Shown: piece by piece, positions 20,674 through 30,686 of the stretch
Numbering within the stretch: the first letter of the stretch is position 1
Layout: each line of letters starts with the position of its first letter
Assembly: GCA_022925895.1 (NCBI GenBank)
Contig: JAKSYS010000074.1
Coordinates: 79,015-143,014, forward strand
From: Fragilaria crotonensis
Taxonomy: Eukaryota; Bacillariophyta; Fragilariophyceae; Fragilariales; Fragilariaceae
Direction of reading: 5' to 3'
DNA length: 64,000 nt
The notes under the pieces: model-generated
What the model was told of the DNA's origin: nothing
Database searches by the model: none
The model's input: only the letters and a program-made list of their open reading frames with translations
Translations under genes and position numbers: made by a program

Positions 20674-21385
20674 ATGACGACCGCTGCTCCTGAGAATCCT
20701 CGCATTATCAGACTGCTTGATGTTGATTGTGTATGGCACGTTGACGATTCCTCGTGGTGAGGTAGAACCGTCCATAATGGACTTTATGATTGAGTTGAGC
20801 AAGAAGATCACGGTTGGCATTGTTGGCGGTTCCGATCTTCCAAAGCAAGAAGAGCAGCTTGGAGAAGGCATTGCCAGTATCTTCCCATACAACTTTAATC
20901 AGAATGGGTTGGTCGCGTATAACAATGGTGAACTCAAAAAGTTCAGAAGATTGCCAAATTCCTTGGAGACGACAACGTCAAGAAGATTGTCAACTGGGTT
21001 TGAAGTACATGGCGGAACTCGATCTTCCCATCAACGTATGCAAACATTGGTTGGCGTGTTTCATTACCTTCCGCGTTGTGAAGGCGATAGCATGTATGTC
21101 TCCATTGGAACATTTGTCGACTTCAGGAGTGGCATGCTCAATATTATGAAAAGTTTGAGTTGTATAATTTCGTGAGAAAGAATATGGTGGAGACTATGAG
21201 AAAGGAATTCAATGCCTTGAACTTGAAGTACAGCATTGGAGGTCAGATTTCGTTTGTTGTTTGAGATATTTGTCTCCCGATGACGTTGAAGATCCACTTC
21301 TTTTGGTTGTTTGAGGACAAGACTTTGAGGGAGGCGACAACTGAGATCTTTCCATGAAAGGATCTGTTGACATACGGTCACTGAT
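20674..21385 (+). pseudogene. PMM: Phosphomannomutase (PMM) pseudogene
   Basis: Recognisable eukaryotic phosphomannomutase, which converts mannose-6-phosphate to mannose-1-phosphate for GDP-mannose and N-glycan synthesis. Recognised blocks in order: N-terminus (MTTAAPENPRIIRLLDVD), GTLTIPRGEVEPS, ITVGIVGGSDLPKQEEQLG, FNQNGLVAYNNG, DDNVKKIVNWV, LKYMAELDLPIN, GTFVDFRSGMLNI, FVRKNMVETMRKEFNALN, KYSIGGQISF, RYLSPDD and GQDFEGGDN. These lie in different frames. A 7-bp insertion (TGTGTAT, 20728-20734) separates DVD from GT, destroying the HAD-family catalytic DVDGT motif. About 80 extra bases starting GTATGC follow LDLPIN and could be a retained intron; further shifts and in-frame stops follow after 21170. 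It cannot encode an active enzyme. A working copy is presumably elsewhere in the genome. Confidence 0.88.
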
Positions 21386-22117
21386 CGAACATGTGTGGAC
21401 TACACACCGACACCAGCGAGCACATGTTTCAGCTGCCACTTGTAGCGTCACAACCTTTTTCATGGTGGACACGAAACAGCACTCAGAGTGCCGGTGCCCA
21501 GGAATAATATTGTAGGGCCACCATTGGATCTATCAGGGACGGGTTACTGCTCATTATTACTGCATCATTGAAATACTAACCTTCACAGTGGGCATAATGC
21601 GGCCGATGTTGACGCAGGTCGCATTACACTGTTGGAGTAGATTGCTCACGAACTAAAGGGCGTGTGCTCATTATAGGTTCTGAATCTATTGGTGACACAA
21701 GCAACTCGAATCCTCCGAGGTTGTCGAGCGAAGCTGGCGACGATGAGTTTCGACAACCCTGAATTGCTATATCATAATTGCTTTTCTATTTGCATCATAC
21801 ATTATACACTACGTTTTACAATGGCAACACAACACAAACAAATATTCGAAGTAGTTTTAATACGGGTGTGGACGACAGAATGCTTTCGAACTTGAACTCA
21901 ACCGTGAAAAGAGAACCATTGTCAACAAACGCAAACTCAACTCACTGTACGGGGGGCGACACCTTTGAAGTAGGTGATCCGAATTCCCCAGAATCCGGAA
22001 GGTTACTTAACGCTTAAAGTACAATATGAGTTACGAGAGTCTGCTGTTGAAGTCAATGGGTCAGGGTTACACAATATAATGAGTCACGAACATGGGCATC
22101 CTGCAAAGTTTGTGAAG
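21386..22117. other. Region without recognised gene
   Basis: No convincing CDS. A short plus-strand open stretch near 21900-22017 (TGGDTFEVGDPNSPESG) reads like protein and may be a remnant of another gene, but it is too short to identify. Confidence 0.35.
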
Positions 22118-23218
22118 TTAGTAGACGAAGTACTGGCGCACTAGGTGCTGTGGGTTGTCATACGAAGCCTGTACAGTCAAGAAACGCAACACAGGAGTGA
22201 GTAGTAGAGCCGGGGCAAGAGAAATTCCTTGGAAAGAAGTTACCAGAAGATCCATTTCCGCAGGAGTCACATCATCCTTGCTAATGGAAAGTGCTTCGAA
22301 AAAAGGAATCAGGAGATTAACTTCTTCATCGGAAGATTCCCAATCCATGGTATCGTCGATCTCGTCTTCGGTCTCGTCTTCGAAGCATGGAATCAGGAGA
22401 TTAACTTCTTCTTCGGACGATTCCCAATCCATGGAATCCACGGTTTCTCTGTATTTCCAATACATGGGATCGTCAATTTCCGTGGGCTCCCAATCCATGG
22501 GAACGGGATCCTCGATTTCCGTGGATTCCCAATCCATGGGAATTGGATCGTCAATTTCCGTGGATTCCCAATCCATGGGAATGGGATCTTCAATCACCGT
22601 GGATTCCCAATCCATAGGAATGGGATCCTCAATTTCCCTCGATTCCCAATCCATGGGAATGGGATCCTCAATGACTGGGACAAGGGGGGTTGCGGGCGTG
22701 GCGGGCCAACGTGGACTGGCATAGCTGATTGGCGTGTTGAATGGGAAGCCAAACTGGTTCAAGTTCGACGGGGGTGGCGTAGCACGAGCGTTGTGGGGCG
22801 CACTGGCATAGCTGATTGGCGTGTTGAATGGGAAGCCAAACTGGTTCAAGTTCGACGGGGGTGCCAGAGCACGAGCGTTGCGGGGTGCACTGGCATAGTT
22901 CGTGGTCGCGGGTGTGGCGGGCCAACGTGGACTAGCACGTAAAATAGATCTGGGATTTTTGGCATAATTGTTCGGAGTGTTCGTGGGAAGCCATGGGAAG
23001 CCAAACTGGTTCAAGTTTGACGGGGGTGGCGTAGCACGAGCGTTGTGGGGCGCACTGGCATAGCTGATTGGCGTGTTCAATGGGAAGCCAAACTGGTTCA
23101 AGTTCGACGGGGGTGGTGGAGCATGAGCGTCCGAAGGCGAACTTGCATGCTTTGGGAAGCCGAACTGATTGAAGTTCGAGGGGGGTGGAGCATTGGGGGG
23201 ATCGGTAGGGGCGCACAT
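22118..23218 (-). CDS. Repetitive Pro/Asn-rich acidic protein, function unknown
   Basis: 366 codons, not recognised. The N-terminal half (residues 1-180) is built from copies of a PPPSNLNQFGFP motif, each usually followed by NTPISYASAPHNARA; six NQFGFP cores are visible. The middle (about 180-270) has seven tandem 13-aa units of the type IEDPIPMDWESTE, with conserved MDWE. Two MDWESS-EEEVNLLIP-F units follow, and the C-terminus is more ordered and partly hydrophobic (DVTPAEMDLLVTSFQGISLAPALLL). There is no signal peptide or membrane helix at the N-terminus. Evenly spaced aromatic motifs in a disordered background suggest a multivalent binding or phase-separating protein, which is inference. 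The opposite strand is also partly open, as expected of repeats in multiples of three. Confidence 0.55.
   Translation of the reverse strand: MCAPTDPPNAPPPSNFNQFGFPKHASSPSDAHAPPPPSNLNQFGFPLNTPISYASAPHNARATPPPSNLNQFGFPWLPTNTPNNYAKNPRSILRASPRWPATPATTNYASAPRNARALAPPSNLNQFGFPFNTPISYASAPHNARATPPPSNLNQFGFPFNTPISYASPRWPATPATPLVPVIEDPIPMDWESREIEDPIPMDWESTVIEDPIPMDWESTEIDDPIPMDWESTEIEDPVPMDWEPTEIDDPMYWKYRETVDSMDWESSEEEVNLLIPCFEDETEDEIDDTMDWESSDEEVNLLIPFFEALSISKDDVTPAEMDLLVTSFQGISLAPALLLTPVLRFLTVQASYDNPQHLVRQYFVY
22430..22680. repeat. 39-bp tandem repeat encoding 13-aa units
   Basis: About seven copies of a 39-bp unit carrying GATTCCCAATCCATGGGAAT, in frame within the minus-strand gene. Copies differ by a few substitutions, consistent with expansion by slippage or unequal exchange under selection for frame. 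Confidence 0.8.
22730..23190. repeat. Interspersed ~75-bp repeats encoding the NQFGFP motif
   Basis: Repeated blocks containing GCCAAACTGGTTCAAGTTCG, separated by variable spacers; some copies are followed by the same CTGGCATAGCTGATTGGCGT segment. They form the N-terminal half of the repetitive protein. Confidence 0.75.
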
Positions 23219-24059
23219 GGTGTCTTTAAGAGGTTGTTGATGTTGATGGTAATGTTTTTTGTAATTGTGATGATGTTAACGTGGTCAGTCGGTCTTTGTT
23301 GACGCTGTCCTCGCTTTTCTACAGCCCTTTGTACATGGGTCCACCGTATTGAATGTCCGTTCAGTTTTGTCGATGAGACATCCACGTATCTTCACGGCAC
23401 TTCCTACAAAGGTTCTTCGTATATATTGTCCGTTCAGATTTCCTTGTAACACCCCTTATCCGTTCAGTTTTTGTCCTCACCAAGCCTGTTCGTTCAGTTT
23501 CAGTCAGTCGGTCCACCCCCTCAGTTCGGAGACACCATTCGGCCATTCAACGACGTAAACAGTTGTGTCCTTTCTGTCTGCTCAGTATGTAGGACCTGTG
23601 GGCTTACTGATAAATATTTGAGACTTAGAGCACTAAATGTCTTGGATTCAGAAGTAACGGGGTTAATACTACGTATATAAAAAGATCATGCCGGTTTGAT
23701 ACGATGCATACCTGTGTACCATGGTGCAAGTACTAGCTTGTACCAGGTAGTGCGCTGGAAAGTTCCGGCCACGCACCTCAGCTTGGTATTAACTGCGTGT
23801 AGAAGCTACGAGAAAAAAGTCATTTTACCGGACCTCCTCATAAGTGGAGGTCGTTCGTCTACAAAAGGTAGCAGTACTAATACTTAGTACTATAGCTACT
23901 GTAGCTAGTATTTCTGCTTGCACTCGGAGCACAGAACAGATTGCTGTACCGTACTCCAGTACTCGAGTATTGGGTACCAGTGAGCTTGAAAGAGATACGA
24001 GCATGTTGGAGAAATCTTGGACTTCAACGTCATCGTCGTTTTTTATGACCAGCTCAGTG
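23219..24059. other. Region without recognised gene; GTAC-rich part
   Basis: 23219-23600 contains repeated CCGTTCAGTTT words (at least four). 23690-24000 again has clustered GTAC words (GGTGCAAGTACTAGCTTGTACC). A minus-strand open frame (24127-23825) may be the continuation of the ankyrin-like fragment, but it is not recognisable. Confidence 0.35.
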
Positions 24060-24415
24060 ACCAGTTCAAAACATGGATAACTCGCAGATACCATCCCGAG
24101 GCTGTGACAGCTGAGAGTCGAGTCCATTGGGACGTTCCAATTTCACAAGATAGTACAGAACAATAGAGAGCCTTTTGCGAACATTCTTATCTTCGGGAAG
24201 AATGCACACGAAAAGAAGGGGAGTTCGTCCATCACCATCTCTGCTTTCCAAAAAAAAAGTCAAAGTGTACGCACGACCCCGAACTGCTCGGCTCACCAAC
24301 AACTTGACCAACTCGACTATCATTCCTGCGGATGGCAATGTGCAAAAGTGATTCAGATGAGCACAAGCCCACCACATCAATCGCACGAAAGATATCCAAC
24401 AGGTACTCCACCACC
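24060..24415 (-). pseudogene. Ankyrin-repeat-like protein fragment, frameshifted
   Basis: Read on the minus strand from 24414, VVEYLLDIFRAIDVV then SSESLLHIAIRRND is a typical ankyrin helix pair. After a frame change near 24310 it continues VELVKLLVSRA, then SRDGDGRTPLLFVC, the DG-TPL hallmark of ankyrin repeats, and KRLSIVLYYLVKLE. There is no start and only about two repeats. It lies immediately downstream (plus-strand left) of the LINE insertion site at 24516-24528, so the host gene may have been disrupted by that insertion, but I find no coding continuation on the other side of the LINE. Confidence 0.5.
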
Positions 24416-24515
24416 TTTAGATTACGGCCTTTTAACCGAAAAACGCAACATGGAGCGCTGTTGTGCCTTGACGATCAACAGCGTACATAAGTTCCTTCCG
24501 ACTGCCACCCCATTC

Positions 24516-24528
24516 TGTCCCGAGGTAT
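24516..24528. repeat. Left 13-bp target-site duplication of the full-length LINE
   Basis: TGTCCCGAGGTAT, repeated exactly at 33584-33596 on the other side of the element. A duplication of this length is typical of target-primed reverse transcription. Confidence 0.9.
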
Positions 24529-24822
24529 AATAAACCTAATTATTAGGGTTTTCACCGTCGATGGTCTTTTAACAAAACCATCGTGTGTACCCCGTCGTGG
24601 CCATCCCTTATTCCATGGTGGCGACGATCATGTTATCCTAACCCCATCCCTAGCGCGATACCTTATTTCGGTGCATGTATTCCAAGTGTGTTTGAACGTT
24701 GTGTATCCGTGTTCGACGGTCTGAAAAAGTTTGTCAGTAAAGTTTGTCTCTTCCCGTCACGACTGTATCTATCCTGTGCCATTTTCATGTAACGAAGCCA
24801 TCGCCGTCGTGAGGACGCTGAT
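24529..24822 (-). other. 3' UTR of the full-length LINE
   Basis: Shares with the truncated copy (37920-38044) the imperfect palindrome CCTAAT-A-ATTAGG close to the end and, upstream of it, a block seen on the plus strand as GTGTACCCCGTC(G/A)TGGCC. Conservation of the 3' terminus suggests it is the recognition signal for the element's own RT. Confidence 0.65.
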
Positions 24823-27381
24823 TTATTTAAAATCTTCCAATGGTTGCTCGCAGTAATGCCTATCGCCTGCTCTTAAGGTTTCCGATTGTCGGTGCATTGC
24901 AGTTATCTCCGCCGCCTCCGCTTCCCTGATGTGTCGGTTGATGGCATCCTGGTTGTCGTAGCATTGTATTCCGGGCCTTCCATGTTGTCTGCGTGAGAGC
25001 TTGAACGGCTTTAAGAATGTGTGTATGCGGTGAAAACCAGTGTCCGGTTTAGCTGGAGAAGAATCGAACATAGCGTCCTCCGCCATGAATCGCCACTCGA
25101 CACTCAAGTACCCTTTGACTGCGTTATCCCATCCAATCGTCAGCTGATCACTTAAAGCTACACGCAGGCGTTCGTGGAATTTAGACGGAATTTGATCGAA
25201 CGGAGGATCGTATACTGCAATGCCCTCCACCCAGGAGATGATGCCATCTCGTAGGATTTGAAACACCGGGTGGGGTTCCTTCGGGGACATTGTTTTCCTG
25301 AAAGTTTGTAGACCTTTTTCGTGGTCCAATTCGATCGGCATTGAAGGACGTGCTGTGTCGTCTCGTCCGTCGTCTTGCAGCACGGACATAATCGAAGCTG
25401 GGGATCCTTGACCTTTGCGTTACGTATCCTCGTTACGCCCGTATGCCATTGGTTGAACATGAATTTTGTTTGCGCCACCTGTGCAGCCGGTGGTAATCGT
25501 CTATAGAAACGCCCGAGAGCTTCCACGTCGATTCGGTTCCAGGTGGCATTCGACCACCGATTTTGCGATTGGATATGCAACCGCAAGTGATAGCCGTTTA
25601 TGTGGAATCGAATACTGGACTCGACCTGGGATACCAATCGAACCCCGTTAAGCAATACCGTGACTCGTGCTTCAGGAGTGTGATCTGTTTTCTCAATTGA
25701 TTGTCGTTTGTTGGATTGTTCGCGATACCATGTTGCCAGAGAATCAACGTGATTGTTACGGATGACATCCCGATTATGCCCATTACAGACATCGTGTCGC
25801 ACCGTTTGATGGCCTTTGATCCACTTCGTCGTTATTTTCCGACGAAGGAACTTTGTTTCCGATCGAATGACTCCCAGATAATCAGAGTTTGCAGGTTGAC
25901 GTGTTTGGTTGATGATGATTTAGTTTCCGCACCACGTTGTTTATCGCGGTTTGACTGTCCGTTACCCATCGGAACGTGCATTTATGACGATGTCCCCAGT
26001 GTCGGTGTAACAATGAGAGAAACAGGAGAGCTGCCGCGTATCCACCGAGTTCGCATCTCGTAGAACTAGCGGTATCGTACGGTCCATCGATAGGTCCAGC
26101 CCTTCGCAGAGAATGTCATTCTTTGGTGTCGTCACGCTCCATCCAACGTACCTTTGCGACCTTTCAGACCGCCGTCCGAAGCAATCGTAAGAATTTGTTT
26201 GCGTTGGCATTCTTTCCAAAGCGTGTCCTCGTCGGATGTAAAATTGATGTGAGACAAGAGGCGTCGCGTGTTCCTTGGTAATCGTTTGAGTCTCGACGAT
26301 AGGGTCAATGCGTCGTCTTGTTGTTGCGAAGATTCCATGCTGACTTGGGTCTTCAGATCCTTCAGTGTGCTTTGGGGTGCTACTCTCCATGCCCTGCCGT
26401 ACCTGAGAAATTGTGACGCTATATACCGTCTCCACAGGCGCTGCTGTTTCACAGTCGGATTTTGTTGCCTCGGCCACGTCGGATTGACAACAAAATCTGT
26501 AGGTCGTATGCCGTCAAGTGCCCATGCTGCAATCTTAGAAGGTTCATGGCAATCCACCATATCGGCTATCGTCGTCACTTGGAGGAACAGTCGTATGAGA
26601 TTGATATCGGTCTGTTGTTGCGTTGTATCCCTTCAAACGGATTGAGTTCATGATGTACTGGTCATGTGGACCCCGAAGTGGAAGCGAGAGGACATTTGTG
26701 ATGTCCATGCTAATGTTGTGATTGGACATGAACTGACGCATTGAAAGGATCCAAGTCGGCGTGAGATACGGTATATGTATACTCGGTTCCGCTAGTAGTT
26801 GCATGGGGACGCCCGATTCGAGTTGTGATGCTTGAAGTTGAAGAAGAAGCAACTTCCCGACTTCTGTGTTGCCGTAAACCTCGTGACGAAAATATTTAAT
26901 CATTTCAATGCCTCCCTCTGTGCGAAGGTCCATGAGTCCTAATCCGCCCATGGATATGGGACCGTGACACAGCGACCGGTAATTTGCTGGAGAGTCCCAG
27001 TTTTTGCACAATCGTCGGAATGATTTTTGTCTGCACCTGAGCCAATTCTTCTTCGTCCACCGCTACGGCTGGCAGTGAATACCTCATGGCCGGATCGTAT
27101 ATAGTGCGATGGAAAACTCGAATGTCGCCAGGAGTTAATCGAGGTGATTTGAGGTAACCTGCGAATTTGTCAGCCTTGGCTTTCAGAGCTTTGATATGTG
27201 CCGAGAAATCCCCTGACGGTGTTTGATGCACACCAAGAATCCTTGCAGGCTGGTTGATGTCTTGTCGTCGAATTTTCGCCCTTTGATGATGGGATAATGA
27301 CCCCTGATATAAATTGATGGAGGGATCGGAGAGGGACGATGTGCGCATTTGTGGTCGACCATTGCGCCAGTCCCAATACAT
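24823..27381 (-). pseudogene. LINE ORF2, post-RT region, RNase H and zinc motif (frameshifted)
   Basis: Continuation of ORF2 beyond the RT. It contains the thumb/connection region (MYWDWRNGRPQMR ... RQDINQPARILGVH ... GPISMGGLGLMDLRTEGG), an RNase H (TIASDGGLKGRKG, then frames holding the rest of the fold) and a C-terminal LCPCCKTTDETTQHVLQC zinc-binding motif. The frame changes several times (near 27390, 27000, 26560, 26150 and 25800). The first is an extra T in a run of six at 27423-27428; removing one restores the conserved GGALNLKKCSWY continuation. The parallel copy at 38507-39772 is uninterrupted and serves as reference. Confidence 0.85.
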
Positions 27382-27406
27382 AATGTACCAGGAACATTTC
27401 TTCAGA

Positions 27407-29104
27407 TTAAGAGCTCCCCCTGAAAAAATGGAGAAGTTGTTCCCATGTCTGTGCGACCGTTTCTAGTGCTGTTGTCAATTCATGGATCGATTTTGTACCA
27501 TCATCTGTTATCCCGATAGCTGTGTCATCGACAAACGCGTCCACCAGTCGTCTATGAGTAATAGAGCCATCCACTGATCGAAAGCTTATGCGATCGGGAA
27601 TAACACGTTCCAACGTATTCAGCAGAAGTACCACGAGTGATAGCCACACCGATGGTGATGCCCCGCTTCCTTGGCCAGTACCGAAAAGAGGTTCCAAAGG
27701 CGTACCGCTGTACGACTCTTCTGATACTCCGTACACCGTTTTCACCATGTATTTCATCAATTCGAGAGATGTTGCATGAGTACGGATGGCCTCTGGCGGC
27801 ATCCCGCACCTTCGAGCTGCCAACATACCCAATGCTACAATAATTCGATCAAAGCATGCCGACGCATCGTTATCGAAACGAGCGTAGTTGATTTTGAGGA
27901 CTCTGCACAGGTCGGTGGTGAGTTGGTTTAACATTACTGGGTCCATTGTTGTTCGTCCCGGAACTGATCCATGTTGACCATCATTTAATAGATGGAGTCT
28001 GACCGAACGTCTGACCAGACGGGATCCCCACATTATTTTGAGAAAAAGGTTGTAATCAGCCTCGAACAGATGTATAATCCGCAGGCGGTTGATTTGAGGT
28101 CGTCCAGGGTCTTTTTCTATCATCACATTCACAGCATTACTCCATCGCGGTATAGAAATCCCTCGTGAGATTGCTATATTCATAAACTTGCGGAAACACT
28201 CCAATAGCATTGTATCCTGAATCATTGCCTTATAGTGACCCAAATGCCTCCCAGACGGAGACGTGGTTGTCGTCTCCTTCCAGGATTTGAAACCCCTTAC
28301 GATATCTGCTGAGGTTATGTCGCAGGGTATTGGTCCGCTTTCAAGTACTGAACCCGGTATTTGGAATGAAGCAAGAAACTCTCGTAACAGTTCGCGATCT
28401 CCATACCACTCCTCCGGGATTTCGCCTTGCAATAGAGCCTCCGATTCCGGGGAGAGGCTCGTGAACGTGAGTGCGTCATGTATCAATCCATGTCCGCACG
28501 GTGATTCAGCAGCTGCTCGGAAAGCTTCTCTGTTGAAGCTCAATAAATGTGCCTCGATATCTTCCCGTGTGATCACAGTATCCCAAATGAGATTGTCAGG
28601 GCAACTGTGTTGGAGTAGATTGTGAACTTGTCCGGGGGGTGTAACATCGCTCGATTCCGGGTGTCGAGGAACCAATACCTGAGAAAGAGCCGAATACTCG
28701 GTCGGTTTGACGATCTGCCTGAGTTTACCAAAGAGTTGTCTACTGGTTTCGCCAAGTAGAGTCCTTTTTACAATCCGAGCTTTTCTTGCCGATTCTGTTT
28801 TTGTAAGAGGATTGTTGTCCATTTCGTAGGTTTCGAGCAATTCCGCATAATTGTTGTTGTGTAGCTCGGACGCGTCCTTCTGAGTTTTGCGCAGTACTTT
28901 TGTCGCCTGATTAAGTCGTTTCCGTACCTCACATATTGGTAACTCTATCGAACGGTCGGGGAGCACGAAAGATGGATCGCAAGATTGTATCTGTCTCTCC
29001 CAGCGGCTAAATGTATTGTAGTAATCTTCCCGTACTGATGTTCTCGTAATCGCAGTTTCCAATATCGCATCAACACTCCCGCATTGCGTAGCCGTGGCGA
29101 CCAT
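27407..29104 (-). CDS. LINE ORF2, reverse transcriptase part
   Basis: 565-codon open segment. An N-terminal helical linker (about 1-200) leads into the RT domain: SPSGRHLGHYKAM (about 280), INRLRIIHLFEADYN, GRTTMDPVMLNQL, the palm motif FDNDASACFDRI (about 410-421), GTGQGSGASPSVW, and the catalytic FVDD (about 524-527). It reverse-transcribes the element RNA from the nicked target. The frame ends prematurely at a homopolymer shift. The ATG at 29104 is internal to ORF2, so translation must begin near 30590. Confidence 0.9.
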   Translation of the reverse strand: MVATATQCGSVDAILETAITRTSVREDYYNTFSRWERQIQSCDPSFVLPDRSIELPICEVRKRLNQATKVLRKTQKDASELHNNNYAELLETYEMDNNPLTKTESARKARIVKRTLLGETSRQLFGKLRQIVKPTEYSALSQVLVPRHPESSDVTPPGQVHNLLQHSCPDNLIWDTVITREDIEAHLLSFNREAFRAAAESPCGHGLIHDALTFTSLSPESEALLQGEIPEEWYGDRELLREFLASFQIPGSVLESGPIPCDITSADIVRGFKSWKETTTTSPSGRHLGHYKAMIQDTMLLECFRKFMNIAISRGISIPRWSNAVNVMIEKDPGRPQINRLRIIHLFEADYNLFLKIMWGSRLVRRSVRLHLLNDGQHGSVPGRTTMDPVMLNQLTTDLCRVLKINYARFDNDASACFDRIIVALGMLAARRCGMPPEAIRTHATSLELMKYMVKTVYGVSEESYSGTPLEPLFGTGQGSGASPSVWLSLVVLLLNTLERVIPDRISFRSVDGSITHRRLVDAFVDDTAIGITDDGTKSIHELTTALETVAQTWEQLLHFFRGSS

Positions 29105-29179
29105 TTGTAGAGTTTTGGTCTGACGCGTAAAGAATTCTCAGCTTTAGCATCGCACGTCCTTGATCATCATCCCATGCAG

Positions 29180-30686
29180 TCAAAATTTCCGAACCTGCTG
29201 TCGTGTCATCGCTCGATGTGTTTTGAACAGTGTATCGATTCGCTCTTTCATTCGGTGATCTGAGTAATACTCTCGAATCGCCTTGTGGTATCTTTCCGTT
29301 AGTTCTGGATTGCCGCTCTTAAGAGCACGTCGATGGATCGTTGGTAAGGAGGTCTCTGTAACGTCCGCCCCAAAGAGAGATGACAGATTGATATCAATGT
29401 ACAGAGCCCTATGGTCCGATTGTGGACCTTCGAAGTAAGATAGAGTACCTTGACGACTCATAGCGTTACGAGTTCGAGGGCAACCAAACATATAATCGAT
29501 TCTCCTATTTGCAGACCCAATGAAAGTTGACGGTGCAGGAGTCAGCCGATGTAGGTCTTCAAGGTCCTGGGACATTAGCATGTTTTCGAGTCGGTGATCT
29601 CTCTCAAGAACTGCGTTCGAGTCCATCATAAGCAGTAGGGCATGTCCTTGCTCGCGCAATTCTCTTAACTTAGATGAAATATCCGTCAAGAAGTTTGTCC
29701 TAGGTTGTGGGTGTTGTTCTCCTTGCTCCTGATAGTACACGTATTCTCTATGGAATGTACTTCCTAGGGGCTGAGGATATGGAGCTCGCGCATGTACGGT
29801 AACCAGTAATAATGCTAAACTTCTGACCGTCTTTTCCGATCAGCGTGAAACCACTCCACCTACCAAGACCAGTTGGATCCGTTATTGGTGGACCAAAACC
29901 GCTGTCGTTAATGCGCCTCGAACCAGTTGGAGGACTCCCCAGCGTGGAAGGTTTCCCTGTCATGGAGAGGATCAATCGCGACAGATGGCGAACCGAAGAC
30001 TGTTTTCCGTACTGGAATTGCCTTTGGACGCACTGTTTAAAAGCATTTCGCAAGTGCGTATGTTGCCAGCCCAAATTTGTTTCAGCCATACCAAAAATGT
30101 CCACAGAGTACGATAGCATGGATGATAGAAAGTACCGATAGTCGGAACCTTCCTGTGTGGATGTAAGACCTTTGACGTTTTGAAACATCACTCTCGTTGT
30201 GTTCGGAGCCTTGTAAACAATAGCGTCGCCAAAACTTTGATCTGCCACCGGATCCACTGTGCGTCGAATCGTTAGACGTCCTGGACGCTGCTTTTGAAAC
30301 AGCAAAACCTGAGACGGTGGTATGGGAGGATGCCTGTCGATCCCTCGAGATGTGTAACGACCTCTGTTAATGAAGGTCGGAATATCGCCGGTAGTCTCCT
30401 CGGATCTGTTGGATGTATTCCTGAAAATGCCATGGATATGTTCCTGGCGTGTTGCTTCCGCAGCACCGTCCTGACTTCCTTCATGAGTTTGCCTTAGCGT
30501 AAATGCCGTAGTAGGATTCATGTTTTGTGTGGTTGACTGCTGCCTATGACTCAAAAGGGAGTTTCCAGTCGTTGATATTCTGATCGGTGAAGGCGTCATC
30601 ATTCGTTGTCGCCTCCTCTGGATCACTTTGTTGGTTGTATTGAGTGTCCAGATTAGGCAAAATTGATGAGCTGTCGTCGGATGCAT
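29180..30686 (-). pseudogene. LINE ORF2, N-terminal AP-like endonuclease (frameshifted)
   Basis: Two open stretches (30686-29748 and 29740-29180) form one exonuclease-endonuclease-phosphatase fold. Motifs in order: RVMFQNVKG (metal Asn), GMAETN (catalytic Glu), GRWSGFTLIGKDGQKFSIITGYR, then after one frame change TNFLTDISSKLREL, MMDSNAV (the D-x-N motif), RRIDYMFG and SDHRALYID (catalytic His). All key residues of an AP-endonuclease-type target-nicking domain are therefore present. The likely start is the Met at about 30520 (MNPTTAFTL), about 20-30 bp after the ORF1 stop; the earlier Met at 30686 would overlap ORF1. The break near 29745 is a single-base shift in an otherwise conserved GSTFHREYVYYQEQG block. 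Confidence 0.87.

Noticed and set aside
22155-22942. Plus-strand frames of 189 and 237 codons opposite the repetitive protein
   Set aside because: Shadow frames created by repeats whose unit lengths are multiples of three; low-complexity translation without conserved motif spacing.
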